Origin: Sulfurovum sp. AR
GTDB lineage: Bacteria > Campylobacterota > Campylobacteria > Campylobacterales > Sulfurovaceae
Assembly (NCBI RefSeq): GCF_000296775.1
Contig: NZ_AJLE01000003.1
Location: 1-64,000, forward strand
Direction: 5' to 3'
DNA length: 64,000 nt
Shown here: piece after piece, positions 8,667 through 17,624 of the stretch
Layout: every line of letters begins with the position of its first letter
Position numbering within the stretch: position 1 is the stretch's first letter
Notes under the pieces: generated by a model
Databases searched by the model: none
What the model was told of the DNA's origin: nothing
The model's input: the letters and a program-made list of their open reading frames with translations, nothing else
Position numbers and translations under genes: made by a program

Positions 8667-9872
8667 ATGGAAAGAAGAGATTTCTTTAAAAAAGCTATTG
8701 TAACTGCTGGTGCTGCAGCTGTAGGTACCAGTACATTAGAGGCAGGGGTAACAACTCAACCTATTGATAACAGAAAAGTATCACCGGTTGCTTTTCCAGA
8801 GAAAAGACCACTGATCATGTATTCTGACAGACCACCTTTATTGGAAACACCTAGAGATGTATTTACCTCTGCACTTACACCAAATGATCAGTTCTTTGTT
8901 CGTTGGCATATGCCAGATATCCCAACTCATATTGACCCAGATACCTATACGATCCACGTCAATGGTCTTGTAAAAAATGAGCTCCATATCTCACTGAATG
9001 ACCTCAAAACCAAGTTTGAACAGGTAGAAGTAACCGCTGTTCTTCAATGTGGTGGTAACAGTCGTTCTGCATTTAAACCTATCGCTGGTGGTATCCAGTG
9101 GGGTTCAGGTGCCATGGGTTGTGCAACATGGAAAGGTGTTCGTTTAAAAGATATTCTTCACCTGGCAGGATTGGAAAGAGATGCAAAGTGGATCGGGTTT
9201 AACGGTTCTGAAAGAGCTGCTTATTATGAAACACCTGAATTTGTACGTGAACTTGAACTCAGTGAACTTGATGACCACGTGATCTTGGCGTACGAAATGA
9301 ACGGTGAAGACCTACCATACCTTAATGGTTATCCTCTTAGACTAGTACTTCCCGGGTATTACTCTGATTCATGGGTAAAAATGCTTTCAAACATCACCGT
9401 AACCAATGAATATAAAAAACTCTTCTTCATGGATGTTGCTTATCGTGTACCGGATAATGAAACAGAATCAGAAACACCGGAAAAGAGATACCCTACGACA
9501 AAGCCTATCAAAAAGATGAATGTCAAGTCTGTGATCGGATATCCAACAAAAGATTCATTGGTATCTCACAAGTCTCATGTCGTAATACGTGGAGTTGCGT
9601 GGGATGATGGTCATGGTATACAAGATGTACTCATTTCTACAGATGGTGGAAAGACATGGGATAAAGCCATTCTTGATGACGGTAAACTCGGTCGTTATGC
9701 TTATAGAGCCTTTAGATATCCATATAAGCCAACTACATTCGGTAAAGTAACGATCATGGCTAAAGCGATCAATAAAATAGGACAAGAACAGCCATTTGCC
9801 AAAGATATCAAATGGAATCATGGTGGATATAAATATAACGGTATCGATGAAGTTACTGTGGAGGTAGTATAA
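8667..9872 (+). CDS. sulfite dehydrogenase, molybdopterin subunit (SorA/SoxC-like)
   Basis: This 401-residue protein is a periplasmic sulfite-oxidase-family molybdoenzyme. The N-terminus RRDFFKKA plus a hydrophobic stretch is a Tat signal (residues 1-26). The molybdenum-ligating cysteine is C128 in LQCGGNSR, and the R79/H81 pair in FVRWHMPDIP fits the active site. A dimerization domain follows in the C-terminal third. It overlaps the next gene, a monoheme cytochrome c, by one base, the arrangement of SorAB, which oxidizes sulfite to sulfate and passes electrons to cytochrome c. SoxC (with SoxD) is the alternative, but no sox genes are adjacent. Confidence 0.88.
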   Translation: MERRDFFKKAIVTAGAAAVGTSTLEAGVTTQPIDNRKVSPVAFPEKRPLIMYSDRPPLLETPRDVFTSALTPNDQFFVRWHMPDIPTHIDPDTYTIHVNGLVKNELHISLNDLKTKFEQVEVTAVLQCGGNSRSAFKPIAGGIQWGSGAMGCATWKGVRLKDILHLAGLERDAKWIGFNGSERAAYYETPEFVRELELSELDDHVILAYEMNGEDLPYLNGYPLRLVLPGYYSDSWVKMLSNITVTNEYKKLFFMDVAYRVPDNETESETPEKRYPTTKPIKKMNVKSVIGYPTKDSLVSHKSHVVIRGVAWDDGHGIQDVLISTDGGKTWDKAILDDGKLGRYAYRAFRYPYKPTTFGKVTIMAKAINKIGQEQPFAKDIKWNHGGYKYNGIDEVTVEVV

Positions 9873-10180
9873 TGAAAAAATTGATTTTAATTGCAGCACT
9901 GCTGGCATCACCGCTTTTTGCACAGGTAAACGAAAAAGTAGAAGTACCTTATGTTGCTTTCCCCATCAAAATGGGTGACGGATTCGATGCAATACAGACA
10001 CATTGTCTTATGTGTCACTCTTTTGGATATATTATAAACCAGGGAAGACAGTCTAAGAAGTTTTGGCGTGGTAAAGTGGATAAAATGATTGTACACTTTA
10101 AAGCACCTATGGATGAAGCAGCCGCTAAAATAACGACAGATTACCTTTTTGAACATTACGGAAATGGAAAACTAGAATAA
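9872..10180 (+). CDS. monoheme cytochrome c subunit (SorB-like)
   Basis: A 102-residue periplasmic cytochrome c with a Sec signal peptide (cleavage near LFA-QV) and one heme site C45-L-M-C48-H49. A late Met (M71 or M79) could be the axial ligand. It starts inside the stop codon of the molybdopterin subunit (TAATG), so synthesis is coupled, and the pair most likely forms a SorAB-type sulfite:cytochrome c oxidoreductase. The size is close to known SorB subunits. The electron acceptor is not encoded nearby. Confidence 0.82.
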   Translation: MKKLILIAALLASPLFAQVNEKVEVPYVAFPIKMGDGFDAIQTHCLMCHSFGYIINQGRQSKKFWRGKVDKMIVHFKAPMDEAAAKITTDYLFEHYGNGKLE

Positions 10181-10190
10181 TTTTATTACA

Positions 10191-10209
10191 CCACCTCTTA
10201 TTGAGGTGG
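10191..10209. terminator. hairpin after the sorAB-like pair
   Basis: CCACCTC-N5-GAGGTGG forms a perfect 7-bp stem 10 bases after the cytochrome stop. It is between convergent genes and has only weak flanking T runs. Confidence 0.55.
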
Positions 10210-10248
10210 ATCTCTCTACATAACTATATTATTTACTCTCTTCTTAAT

Positions 10249-11067
10249 TTATCTGTCATTTTTATTTGTTTCTGACTCATTTGTTTTGGTTTTCGTCTTT
10301 GTTCTAATACGCTCTCCATCCTGGTTTACCCTCGTCTTTGTTCTAACGCGCTCTCCATTCTGATTCACTCTGCTCTTTGTTCTGACACGTTCACCATTCT
10401 GATTGACCCTAGTTTTAACTCTGACGTGTTCTCCATTTTGGTTTACTCTGGTCTTTGTTCTAACACGATCTCCATCTTGTTTCACTCTAGTTGTCGTTCT
10501 GACACGATCGCCATTCTGATTTACTCTAGTCTTGACTCTAACGCGTTCGCCATTCTGGTTGACCCTAGTCTTGACTCTGACACGCTCACCATTCTGGTTG
10601 ACTCTGGTCCTTGTCCTTATATTATCTCTAACATTTGTTCTTGTATTTGTATATTCTCTATTAGTGTTGCGATTACGATCACGATTTCTATAGTGACTTG
10701 ACCTTTGGTAGGCAGCTTTACTTCTATAATATCCATATTTGCCCTCTACCGCACGATAACGATGTCTATTATGGTAGCGATACCCTTTATGGAAATAATG
10801 TCCATGAAGGAATTTACGATCACCAAAATAATAATATCCATTACTGTAATATCCACCATAATAGTAGATTCCACTGTAATAGTAGTAAGGTACACCATAA
10901 TAGTAGGGATAAGGGTAACTTGAAAGAGATACTCTTACACTAGAGTATGGCACCGGGTCGTAATATCCGGAATCATAGTAACCTGAATGATAAGTTGTAC
11001 ATCCGGAGAAGAACAAGGTGGAAGATGCTACGGTAACCAGCCCTAAATATTTTGTTTTATTTAACAT
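10249..11067 (-). CDS. lipoprotein with Tyr/Gly-rich region and 13-residue tandem repeats
   Basis: This 272-residue predicted lipoprotein has a signal ending in FFSGC, a Tyr/Gly/Ser-rich stretch (about residues 22-85), a basic R/N/Y-rich linker, and then eight tandem copies of a 13-residue unit close to TRVNQNGERVR(T/V)K. The tail is Lys/Thr/Asn rich. The start at 11067 is chosen because AGGA precedes it by 6 bases and it begins the signal peptide; an in-frame ATG lies nine codons upstream. The repeat part is strongly basic, so binding to an anionic polymer such as LPS, DNA or exopolysaccharide is conceivable, but I do not recognise the family. Confidence 0.75.
   Translation of the reverse strand: MLNKTKYLGLVTVASSTLFFSGCTTYHSGYYDSGYYDPVPYSSVRVSLSSYPYPYYYGVPYYYYSGIYYYGGYYSNGYYYFGDRKFLHGHYFHKGYRYHNRHRYRAVEGKYGYYRSKAAYQRSSHYRNRDRNRNTNREYTNTRTNVRDNIRTRTRVNQNGERVRVKTRVNQNGERVRVKTRVNQNGDRVRTTTRVKQDGDRVRTKTRVNQNGEHVRVKTRVNQNGERVRTKSRVNQNGERVRTKTRVNQDGERIRTKTKTKTNESETNKNDR
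10297..10608 (-). repeat. eight in-frame 39-bp tandem repeats
   Basis: Eight 39-bp units encode 13-residue copies of TRVNQNGERVRTK-type sequence. Units differ mainly at positions 4, 6, 8-9 and 12-13 (N/K, N/D, E/D, R/H, V/T, K/T). The array lies in the lipoprotein gene. Confidence 0.9.
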
Positions 11068-11123
11068 ATAAATCCTTTCATTTTTGTATATCATAGAATA
11101 TAAAAGTGTAACTATTGTGTAGA

Positions 11124-11777
11124 TTAAAAACCTAAAATTTCTTCATTAGATTCTAAAGGAATCAGACCTTTACTCTTTCGAACAATGGTATCCCGATAGA
11201 TCCATCTTTCTTTTATCTTCTCCTTCTTCTTACGGTCTAGAGCAGAAGTATCATATCTACCGGCCTCCTCACGTTGTCTTTGCGCTTCATAGAGTATCAG
11301 TCCTGTGGCTACTGAGACATTGAGACTTTGCACCATACCCTGCATCGGAATGATGATGATTTCATCAGCCAGTTTTACTATCTCAGATGAAACACCCTCT
11401 TTTTCATTTCCCATTACAAGTAGTGTAGGTTTTGTATAGTCTATTTCTCTAAAAGAAACCGCCTGCTCTTCAAGATGAGTGACTACCACTTGAAAACCCT
11501 GCGTCTTTTTTTCCTTTATAAACGACACCTTATGATCATCATGCATACGGTAACGGTGTGTCCATCTGTGTGCACCCTGTGTGATGGTTTTATGAATACG
11601 AAGACTCGCATCTTCCTTTGTAGCGTAGTAAATATCAAGGACACCCACCGCATCAGCTGAACGTATAATAGCAGAAAGGTTTTGTGAACTGTGGAGATTA
11701 TCCAGCATCACTTGCAGGTCAGGTTGTTTTTTACTCAATACATCATCAATACGGGTTATACGTTTTTCATTTAACAT
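11124..11777 (-). CDS. trmH: tRNA (guanosine-2'-O-)-methyltransferase, SpoU family
   Basis: This 217-residue SPOUT-class enzyme most likely methylates the 2'-OH of G18 in tRNAs using S-adenosylmethionine. The SpoU motifs are present in order: N-x-SAIIRSADAVG (about residues 33-45), GNEKEGVS (about 132-139), and IPMQGMVQSLNVSVATG (about 153-169), which form the trefoil-knot cofactor site. The C-terminal RKKKEKIKERW extension is typical of TrmH. It is transcribed alone and convergent with nothing close. TrmH versus another SpoU member is the only real doubt. Confidence 0.9.
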   Translation of the reverse strand: MLNEKRITRIDDVLSKKQPDLQVMLDNLHSSQNLSAIIRSADAVGVLDIYYATKEDASLRIHKTITQGAHRWTHRYRMHDDHKVSFIKEKKTQGFQVVVTHLEEQAVSFREIDYTKPTLLVMGNEKEGVSSEIVKLADEIIIIPMQGMVQSLNVSVATGLILYEAQRQREEAGRYDTSALDRKKKEKIKERWIYRDTIVRKSKGLIPLESNEEILGF

Positions 11778-11856
11778 AACAAATTATAACCATACAAGCT
11801 AAATATATAGGCGCTGTAAATTCAGGTATAATTGCAAAAAAATATAAGGAAGTGCT

Positions 11857-12354
11857 ATGTGCGACTTCAACACTTTAACAGAGGAAGAAAAAAAGCATTA
11901 CCATGAACTGCTTTTAGAGTGTGCAAACAACTTTGGCGGAAAGAACTTTTTTCTTCATCTCTTAGAAGCCATAAGAGAGACAAAACCCCATCCGCTTACT
12001 GCAGGCAATAGTCAATTCGATATGGAACTAGGGACGATCAAATGGAATAAAGTTATCTTTAATGACAAGCTCCAGCTCTTACTTAAAGCACGTGTCAACG
12101 AGAGTGCTCAAGACAATTTTCTACCGGACCCAAATGCGAAGAGCTATAAAAAGATACTCAATGTTGTACGTACATTAAAACCTATTGTGTTTCATGTAAA
12201 ACCTGCCCATAAAGAAGATGGACCGGGTTTTTTCTTCCAGCCTTTTGATACGATAGATGAACATAAAACAAAATTAAATCCTCTGTTTGATTCACTCTTC
12301 TTTTGTTCAGTAGAGACCGTAAAAAAAGTACTGAACTACGAACCAAAAGGATAA
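11857..12354 (+). CDS. conserved hypothetical protein
   Basis: I do not recognise this 165-residue protein. It has no signal peptide or membrane segment and looks like a cytosolic alpha/beta protein. It has the Cys at residue 2, a GPGFFFQPFDTIDEHKTKLNPLF-type region near residues 128-150 with several aromatics, and an FFCSVETVKKVL C-terminal helix. The gene is preceded by AAGGAAG and is followed two bases after its stop by the YwbE-like gene, so it is probably first in a three-gene operon with the two small conserved genes downstream. Confidence 0.7.
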   Translation: MCDFNTLTEEEKKHYHELLLECANNFGGKNFFLHLLEAIRETKPHPLTAGNSQFDMELGTIKWNKVIFNDKLQLLLKARVNESAQDNFLPDPNAKSYKKILNVVRTLKPIVFHVKPAHKEDGPGFFFQPFDTIDEHKTKLNPLFDSLFFCSVETVKKVLNYEPKG

Positions 12355-12356
12355 AA

Positions 12357-12551
12357 ATGACAGGTGGACAAAAAAGAGAAAAGATCAAATACGGCTTGGA
12401 TGTCGGAGTGGTATTGAAAGAAGACCAGGGAACAGGAAGACTCACCTATGGTAAAGTACAAAAGATCCTCACCAATTCCCCTACCCATCCCCATGGTATC
12501 AAAGTACGTTTAAATACCGGTGAAGTAGGCAGAGTAAAAGAGATCCTATGA
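12357..12551 (+). CDS. YwbE family (DUF2196) protein
   Basis: A 64-residue protein with the YwbE features: RxKIKYGLDVGVVLKEDQ near the start, TGRLTYGKVQKILTNS in the middle and GIKVRLNTGEVGRVKEI at the end. The family is small, widespread and without a proven role; the compact beta-rich sequence suggests an RNA- or protein-binding barrel. The ATG at 12357 follows the upstream stop by two bases, and the AAAAGGA just before serves as ribosome site. Its stop overlaps the next ATG by four bases. Confidence 0.85.
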   Translation: MTGGQKREKIKYGLDVGVVLKEDQGTGRLTYGKVQKILTNSPTHPHGIKVRLNTGEVGRVKEIL

Positions 12552-12994
12552 CACTCTTCATCGACGGAGATGCTTTTCCAAATCTTCTGAAACCCATCAT
12601 ATTACGCAGTATAGAACGTCTGGCACTATCCACCAAGGTCATAGCCAATAAAAAGATCCATATCGGTACATCTAAACACATCGAATACATTATCGTTGAT
12701 CAGGGTGCCGATGAGGCGGATCATCATATCGTAGAATTATGTGATGCGGGCGATCTTGTCATCACAGCCGACATCCCTTTAGCTGACAGGATCATCAGTA
12801 AAGAGGCTCATGCCATAGACCACAGAGGTGAACTCTACAGTGTAGATAACATTAAACAATACCTGGCCATGAGAAACCTAATGGAAAGTATTAGAGAGAG
12901 CGGCGAGATGACAAGCGGACCCAAAGCATTTGGTCCAAAAGACGCACATGCCTTTGCAAATCAGCTCAATGCCTTTTTAGCCAAACATGTATAG
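12548..12994 (+). CDS. YaiI/YqxD family (DUF188) protein
   Basis: A 148-residue member of the YaiI/YqxD (DUF188) family, which has a PIN-like nuclease fold of unconfirmed function. Conserved acidic positions are visible: FIDGDAFPN at the start, DQGADEADHHIVE near residue 52, TADIPLADR near residue 76 and DHRGELY near residue 97, plus the GPKAFGPKDAHAFANQL C-terminal motif. The start overlaps the YwbE-like stop (ATGA), so the two are coupled. A hairpin lies over its stop codon. Confidence 0.88.
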   Translation: MTLFIDGDAFPNLLKPIILRSIERLALSTKVIANKKIHIGTSKHIEYIIVDQGADEADHHIVELCDAGDLVITADIPLADRIISKEAHAIDHRGELYSVDNIKQYLAMRNLMESIRESGEMTSGPKAFGPKDAHAFANQLNAFLAKHV

Positions 12995-13018
12995 ATTGAT
13001 ATATTTTTATATCGATCT
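12993..13018. terminator. AT-rich hairpin at convergent gene ends
   Basis: AGATTGATATA-TTTT-TATATCGATCT forms an 11-bp stem with one G-T pair. It overlaps the stop codons of the DUF188 gene (+) and the methyltransferase (-) and may end both transcripts. Confidence 0.45.
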
Positions 13019-13585
13019 CAGTTGTGCTACAATAGTATAACGATACCCAAAATGACTAATATGAACCGTAAATCCATAACTTTCAAATTTTTTCTTTAAG
13101 ACTTCAGGTGGATAGAAGTTACCAGGTTCTCCGAACAATCTTTCTATCCTGCAAAGAATTTTACCCATAAAGGTACTGGAATCAAAATCATAGATAAAAA
13201 CACTTCCACCGTTTTGAAGCACACGTACCATCTCTTGTATCGATTGATCAACATCCTGAAAATGATGCAGCGCTTCTCCTATAAGTATGGCTTCAAAACT
13301 GAAGGTATCAAAGGGGAGTAGCTCCGCATAGGCTGTGTGTGTTTGTATATATTCAGCAGAATATTTCAACATACCCTCAGCAGGATCCACCGCGGTAAAT
13401 TGAAGATCAGGTCTACAAGCATAGGCAAACTCACTCATGATCCCAGTCCCTGCACCAAGGTCCAATACCGATGCAGATCTTGAAAGTGGCATTAAAAAAC
13501 GGCAAAGTGACCCTCGTATTTTACGGGGATATATGGCTGGTCCGATGTATTTGAATATCCAACCCAAATGATTAAACGGAATCAT
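13007..13585 (-). CDS. class I SAM-dependent methyltransferase
   Basis: This 192-residue protein has a Rossmann-type methyltransferase fold with motif I LDLGAGTGIMSEF near residue 40, the acidic post-I motif AVDPAEGM near residue 65, IGEALHHFQDV near residue 102, and the motif III region LQNGGSVFIYDFD near residue 125. It resembles UbiE/type-11 methyltransferases acting on small molecules. The substrate cannot be predicted. It is convergent with the DUF188 gene and divergent from mltG, so it is transcribed alone. Confidence 0.82.
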   Translation of the reverse strand: MIPFNHLGWIFKYIGPAIYPRKIRGSLCRFLMPLSRSASVLDLGAGTGIMSEFAYACRPDLQFTAVDPAEGMLKYSAEYIQTHTAYAELLPFDTFSFEAILIGEALHHFQDVDQSIQEMVRVLQNGGSVFIYDFDSSTFMGKILCRIERLFGEPGNFYPPEVLKKKFESYGFTVHISHFGYRYTIVAQLRSI

Positions 13586-13721
13586 GGAGATCTCTCCTTT
13601 TTAGACACTTTACATCACTATAACACATTATAATATATGACAATTTGACATATATCCATACCAAATTATACAACTTTGATATAATGGTCAAATAAAAACA
13701 TCAATGAAGTCATAGGCATTT

Positions 13722-14735
13722 ATGAAAAAGATACTTTCAGATATTTACAGAAATTTTGTTCTTTACTTTCAAATCTATATGCTTCTATTACTCATTCCTC
13801 TTACTTATAATTTCATTCCGGTCAATGAAGGGACTAAAACATTCTATATATCCTCATCAAACATAGATGACGTGATTCATACACTCAAAACAAACGGCTA
13901 TGAAGTCACATGGTTGGACAAATTGATGTTAAAACTTAGAAAGACGCCGGATGAAGGATGGTATAGCGTTGAACCTAGTGAATATGGACGTATTTTATTT
14001 TTCCAGCACCTCTATCAACAAAAAACAGATGAAATCATGGATATCGTGGTATATGCCGGTGAAACGAAAGAGGAACTTATTGCACGTCTTGCCAATGATA
14101 TGAAACTGGATCAGGATAAATTGTTACAGATATACGATACCCTTGCTCATTTCAAAGAAGCAGATATATTAGCTCAACGTTACACTCTTGCACGTAAAGC
14201 AGATGAAAATACAACAATGCAATATATTTTCTATAAATCCAGACAAACATTAAACACGTTTGTAAAAGAATATTTTACCACTACACCAGAACGGTTGGAG
14301 CTTAAAATTATCCATATCATCGCGTCTATTATACAAAAAGAGAGTAACTCTATTGAGGAGATGCCACTGATCTCATCAGTGATCTATAACCGGCTTGAAA
14401 AAAGTATGAGATTACAGATGGACGGTACACTTAACTATGGGCCATATGCTCATACAGTTGTTACACCGGAACGTATCAAAAGTGATGAAAGTGAATATAA
14501 TACATACAAACATAAAGGCTTGCCGCCACACCCCCTCAGTACCGTCACTTTAGACGCACTGCAAGCTTCCATGAAACCGAAAAAAAGTGACTATATTTTC
14601 TTTATGCTGAACGAAAATGGTACACATGACTTTACGGTAACTTACGACGAACATTTGGATAATATCAGGGCTTTTAGAAAGTATCAAAAAGAGAGGGAAA
14701 AGGAGAAAGAGACAGAGTTTAAAGCCAGCCTCTAA
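13722..14735 (+). CDS. mltG: endolytic murein transglycosylase MltG
   Basis: MltG cleaves nascent peptidoglycan strands and sets glycan length. This 337-residue protein has one N-terminal membrane anchor (about residues 9-29), a LysM-like region, and the YceG catalytic domain: IIASIIQKESNSIEEMP with the catalytic Glu, SSVIYNRLEKSMRLQMDGTL and YNTYKHKGLPPHPLS, followed by KSDYIFF. The length matches the family. The gene has its own promoter region and is convergent with clpB. Confidence 0.93.
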   Translation: MKKILSDIYRNFVLYFQIYMLLLLIPLTYNFIPVNEGTKTFYISSSNIDDVIHTLKTNGYEVTWLDKLMLKLRKTPDEGWYSVEPSEYGRILFFQHLYQQKTDEIMDIVVYAGETKEELIARLANDMKLDQDKLLQIYDTLAHFKEADILAQRYTLARKADENTTMQYIFYKSRQTLNTFVKEYFTTTPERLELKIIHIIASIIQKESNSIEEMPLISSVIYNRLEKSMRLQMDGTLNYGPYAHTVVTPERIKSDESEYNTYKHKGLPPHPLSTVTLDALQASMKPKKSDYIFFMLNENGTHDFTVTYDEHLDNIRAFRKYQKEREKEKETEFKASL

Positions 14736-14770
14736 ATATAGAATGATGACTGACGATCATAAGAAGGGCC

Positions 14771-14788
14771 ATACCTATACATAGGTAT
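14771..14788. terminator. palindrome between convergent mltG and clpB
   Basis: ATACCTAT-AC-ATAGGTAT is a perfect inverted repeat, with GGG and CCC flanking it at 14766 and 14791. It lies between convergent genes. No strong T run follows, so termination is only likely. Confidence 0.4.
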
Positions 14789-14816
14789 AACCCAAAAATA
14801 TCTTTCTTGAAGTGGA

Positions 14817-17390
14817 TTAAGAGATATGAACGACGATCTCTCCATCGGCAACATCAAAACTTGCAGATGAACCTTCAACCACTTTATCTTCAAGTATCAG
14901 TTCTGCAAGTCTGTCCTCTACCACTTCATAGAGTGCTCTTTTTAGCGGACGAGCTCCATAGACAGGGTCGAAACCGGCTTCGGCAATATATGCTTTGGCA
15001 TTGTCTGTCAGTGTGATGGTTATATCACGCTCTGCGAGTTTTGTCTGGATACTTTTAAATAAGATATCCACAATGCTCGTGATCGCATCAAGGTCAAGAG
15101 GATTAAAGATCACCTGGTCATCCAGACGGTTAAGGAACTCCGGTTTGAAGTTTCGTTTCAGTTCATCATTTACCGCTGCTCTTCTCTCTTCTTTATCTGT
15201 GATCGTCATGATCTTGTCTGATGCAATGTTCGAGGTCATGATGATGATCGTATTCTTGAAGTCGACCGTAACACCTTTGTTGTCTGTCAAACGTCCGTCA
15301 TCCAGTACCTGCAAGAGTGTATTGAAGACATCAGGGTGTGCTTTTTCTATCTCATCAAAGAGTACTACTGAGTAAGGTTTTCTTCTTACTGCTTCAGTCA
15401 GCTGTCCACCCTCTTCATAACCGACATATCCAGGAGGTGCACCGACAAGTCTGCTGGCTGCATGTTTCTCCATGTATTCACTCATATCGATACGGATCAG
15501 TGACTTCTCAGAGTCGAACAGGAATTTTGCAAGCGTTTTAGCGACCTGTGTTTTACCTACACCTGTTGGTCCAAGGAACATGAAACTACCGATAGGACGG
15601 TTGATATCACTCAGCCCTGCTTTGTTACGCTTAATAGCACGTGCAACAGCCTTTAGTGCTTCTTCCTGCCCTACGACCTCTTCTTTGAGAATACTCTCTA
15701 TCGCAAGGATCTTCTCTTTTTCACCCTGCAGCATTTTGCTGACAGAGATACCTGTCCAGCGGCTTACAATGCTGGCGATCATCTCTTCATCCACAGAGTT
15801 TTTAAGCAGTGTACCTTCAGACATCATTTGTGTCCATTTCTCTTCAAGATTTTTAAGTTTCTCTTTCTCTGCAGGTATCTGTCCATACTCTATCTCTGCA
15901 GCTTTGTTGAAATCACCTTCTCTTTTGACATGCTCTGCCTGCGTTTTCAGTGAATCTATATTTGATTTTATCTCAGCGATCTCATTAAAGACATTTTTTT
16001 CATTGTCAAATTGATTCTGAAGCGATACACGTCTTTCTTCCAGATCAGCCAACTCTTTTTCTATCTCTTCCAGACGAGCAGTGTTTTTGTCACTCTCCTC
16101 CATCTTAAGTGCCTCTTTTTCAACCTGTAGTGTTGAAATATCACGTTTAGACTTAGCAAGATCTGTAGGTTCAGACTCTATCTGCATTTTAAGCTCTGCA
16201 GCAGCTTCATCTATCAGGTCAATAGCCTTGTCCGGTAAAAACCTATCCGTGATGTAACGATCACTTAGTTTGGCTGCTGCGACCAAAGCAGAGTCTGTGA
16301 TATTGACATTATGATGTGCTTCCAGTTTATCTTTGATACCTCTAAGGATCTGTAATGCTTCATTGATACTAGGTTCATCCACTTTAACAGGTTGAAAACG
16401 TCTTTGCAGTGCCGCATCTTTTTCAAAGTACTTTCTGTACTCTTTCAGTGTTGTTGCACCTATCGTATGAAGCTCACCTCTTGCCAGTGCCGGTTTAAGT
16501 ATATTGGCAGCATCCATACTTCCTTCACTTGCCCCTGCACCAACGATCGTATGAATCTCATCGATGAACAGGATGACATTGGCTGCTTCTTTGACTTCAT
16601 CCACGATCGCTTTGAGCCTGTCCTCAAACTCACCTCTATACTTTGCACCTGCTATCAGTCTACTCATATCAAGTGAGATCACACGCATGTTTTGTAAACT
16701 AAGCGGTACCTCTTTGTTTACGATTCTTTGTGCCAGTCCCTCTACGATAGCCGTTTTACCAGTACCCGGTTCACCTATAAGGATAGGATTATTCTTCGTT
16801 TTACGAATCAATATCTGCATCATACGCTGTACTTCTTCGTCTCTACCGATCACAGGATCAAGCTCTCCATCCAGTGCTTTTTGATTCAGGTCAATACCAT
16901 ATTGTGAGAGTGCTTCCAATGTCTCATCACCTGATTGTGAGTCTATCTGTTTACCCCCACGGATGCTCTCAAGTGTCTTTTTATATTCATTCATATCAAT
17001 ATATTTACCCAGTGTTTCTTTCATAAAACTCTCACCGGCATTGGCCATAAGCCATGCATCCACTGCCAGATACTGGTCACCGTTCGCAGTCATCACACCT
17101 TCTGCATTTTGCAATGATCGTACAAGGTTTTGTGATAATTTAATGTTCTCTTTTGTGACAGAAGAAACCGTTGGTAATTTGTTTGCAATGCTTTTTGCTT
17201 CCAATTCTATGGCAGCTTTGTCAGCATTCATTTTGTTGAGGGCTTGATGTAAAATGGAACCGCTGTTTGTAAGTAATGCCCAAATAAGATGAATAGGTTC
17301 TACTTCTTGGTTTTTATTATGAAGTGCTAAAGATAGCCCCGATTCGATGGTAGCTTGCATTTGATTCGTTAATTTTTCAAGTATACTCAT
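14817..17390 (-). CDS. clpB: ATP-dependent disaggregase ClpB
   Basis: ClpB (Hsp104) rescues aggregated proteins with DnaK. The 857 residues are full length. Order: N domain with two Clp repeats (1-145), AAA1 with Walker A GEPGTGKT (about 203-210) and Walker [10 protein letters not shown], the long coiled-coil middle domain (about 395-525), AAA2 with Walker A GPTGVGKT and Walker [11 protein letters not shown], and the C-terminal D2-small domain. It is transcribed alone from a near-consensus sigma-70 promoter that overlaps an HspR-like operator. Confidence 0.97.
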   Translation of the reverse strand: MSILEKLTNQMQATIESGLSLALHNKNQEVEPIHLIWALLTNSGSILHQALNKMNADKAAIELEAKSIANKLPTVSSVTKENIKLSQNLVRSLQNAEGVMTANGDQYLAVDAWLMANAGESFMKETLGKYIDMNEYKKTLESIRGGKQIDSQSGDETLEALSQYGIDLNQKALDGELDPVIGRDEEVQRMMQILIRKTKNNPILIGEPGTGKTAIVEGLAQRIVNKEVPLSLQNMRVISLDMSRLIAGAKYRGEFEDRLKAIVDEVKEAANVILFIDEIHTIVGAGASEGSMDAANILKPALARGELHTIGATTLKEYRKYFEKDAALQRRFQPVKVDEPSINEALQILRGIKDKLEAHHNVNITDSALVAAAKLSDRYITDRFLPDKAIDLIDEAAAELKMQIESEPTDLAKSKRDISTLQVEKEALKMEESDKNTARLEEIEKELADLEERRVSLQNQFDNEKNVFNEIAEIKSNIDSLKTQAEHVKREGDFNKAAEIEYGQIPAEKEKLKNLEEKWTQMMSEGTLLKNSVDEEMIASIVSRWTGISVSKMLQGEKEKILAIESILKEEVVGQEEALKAVARAIKRNKAGLSDINRPIGSFMFLGPTGVGKTQVAKTLAKFLFDSEKSLIRIDMSEYMEKHAASRLVGAPPGYVGYEEGGQLTEAVRRKPYSVVLFDEIEKAHPDVFNTLLQVLDDGRLTDNKGVTVDFKNTIIIMTSNIASDKIMTITDKEERRAAVNDELKRNFKPEFLNRLDDQVIFNPLDLDAITSIVDILFKSIQTKLAERDITITLTDNAKAYIAEAGFDPVYGARPLKRALYEVVEDRLAELILEDKVVEGSSASFDVADGEIVVHIS

Positions 17391-17424
17391 AGAATAACTC
17401 CTTAAAATGATTTAAATTTGAATT

Positions 17425-17454
17425 ATTATACAACCTTTAGTCACTTCTTGTCAA
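17425..17454 (-). promoter_or_regulatory. clpB sigma-70 promoter
   Basis: On the - strand a perfect TTGACA (17454-17449) is followed after 18 bases by a perfect TATAAT (17430-17425), about 35 bases before the clpB start. Confidence 0.75.
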
Positions 17455-17455
17455 G
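17435..17455 (-). promoter_or_regulatory. HAIR-like element (HspR operator candidate)
   Basis: CTTGACA-N7-ACTAAAG on the - strand matches the HspR operator CTTGAGT-N7-ACTCAAG at 11 of 14 positions with exact spacing. It overlaps the clpB -35 and spacer, the right place for repression. No hspR gene is in the window. Confidence 0.45.
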
Positions 17456-17624
17456 TTTATTCAATAAAATGATTTATATAGTGTTATCTATAGTATTCAT
17501 TATAATAATATACTTGTTTCACGTGTAGTATCTGTGCAAACATACTTCTGCAATTTGAGATAGATCAATAGAAATTCTGATATATCAGAAAATTTTTCAA
17601 AGTAAATTACGTTATGATATCCTC

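Noticed and set aside
10426-10943. Open frames on the + strand over the repeat lipoprotein gene
   Set aside because: They are mirror frames of the tandem repeats and Tyr-rich region with low-complexity products, no ribosome sites and no family resemblance.
15000-16900. Long + strand frames within clpB
   Set aside because: They are antisense shadows of ClpB, which is full length and has all motifs.
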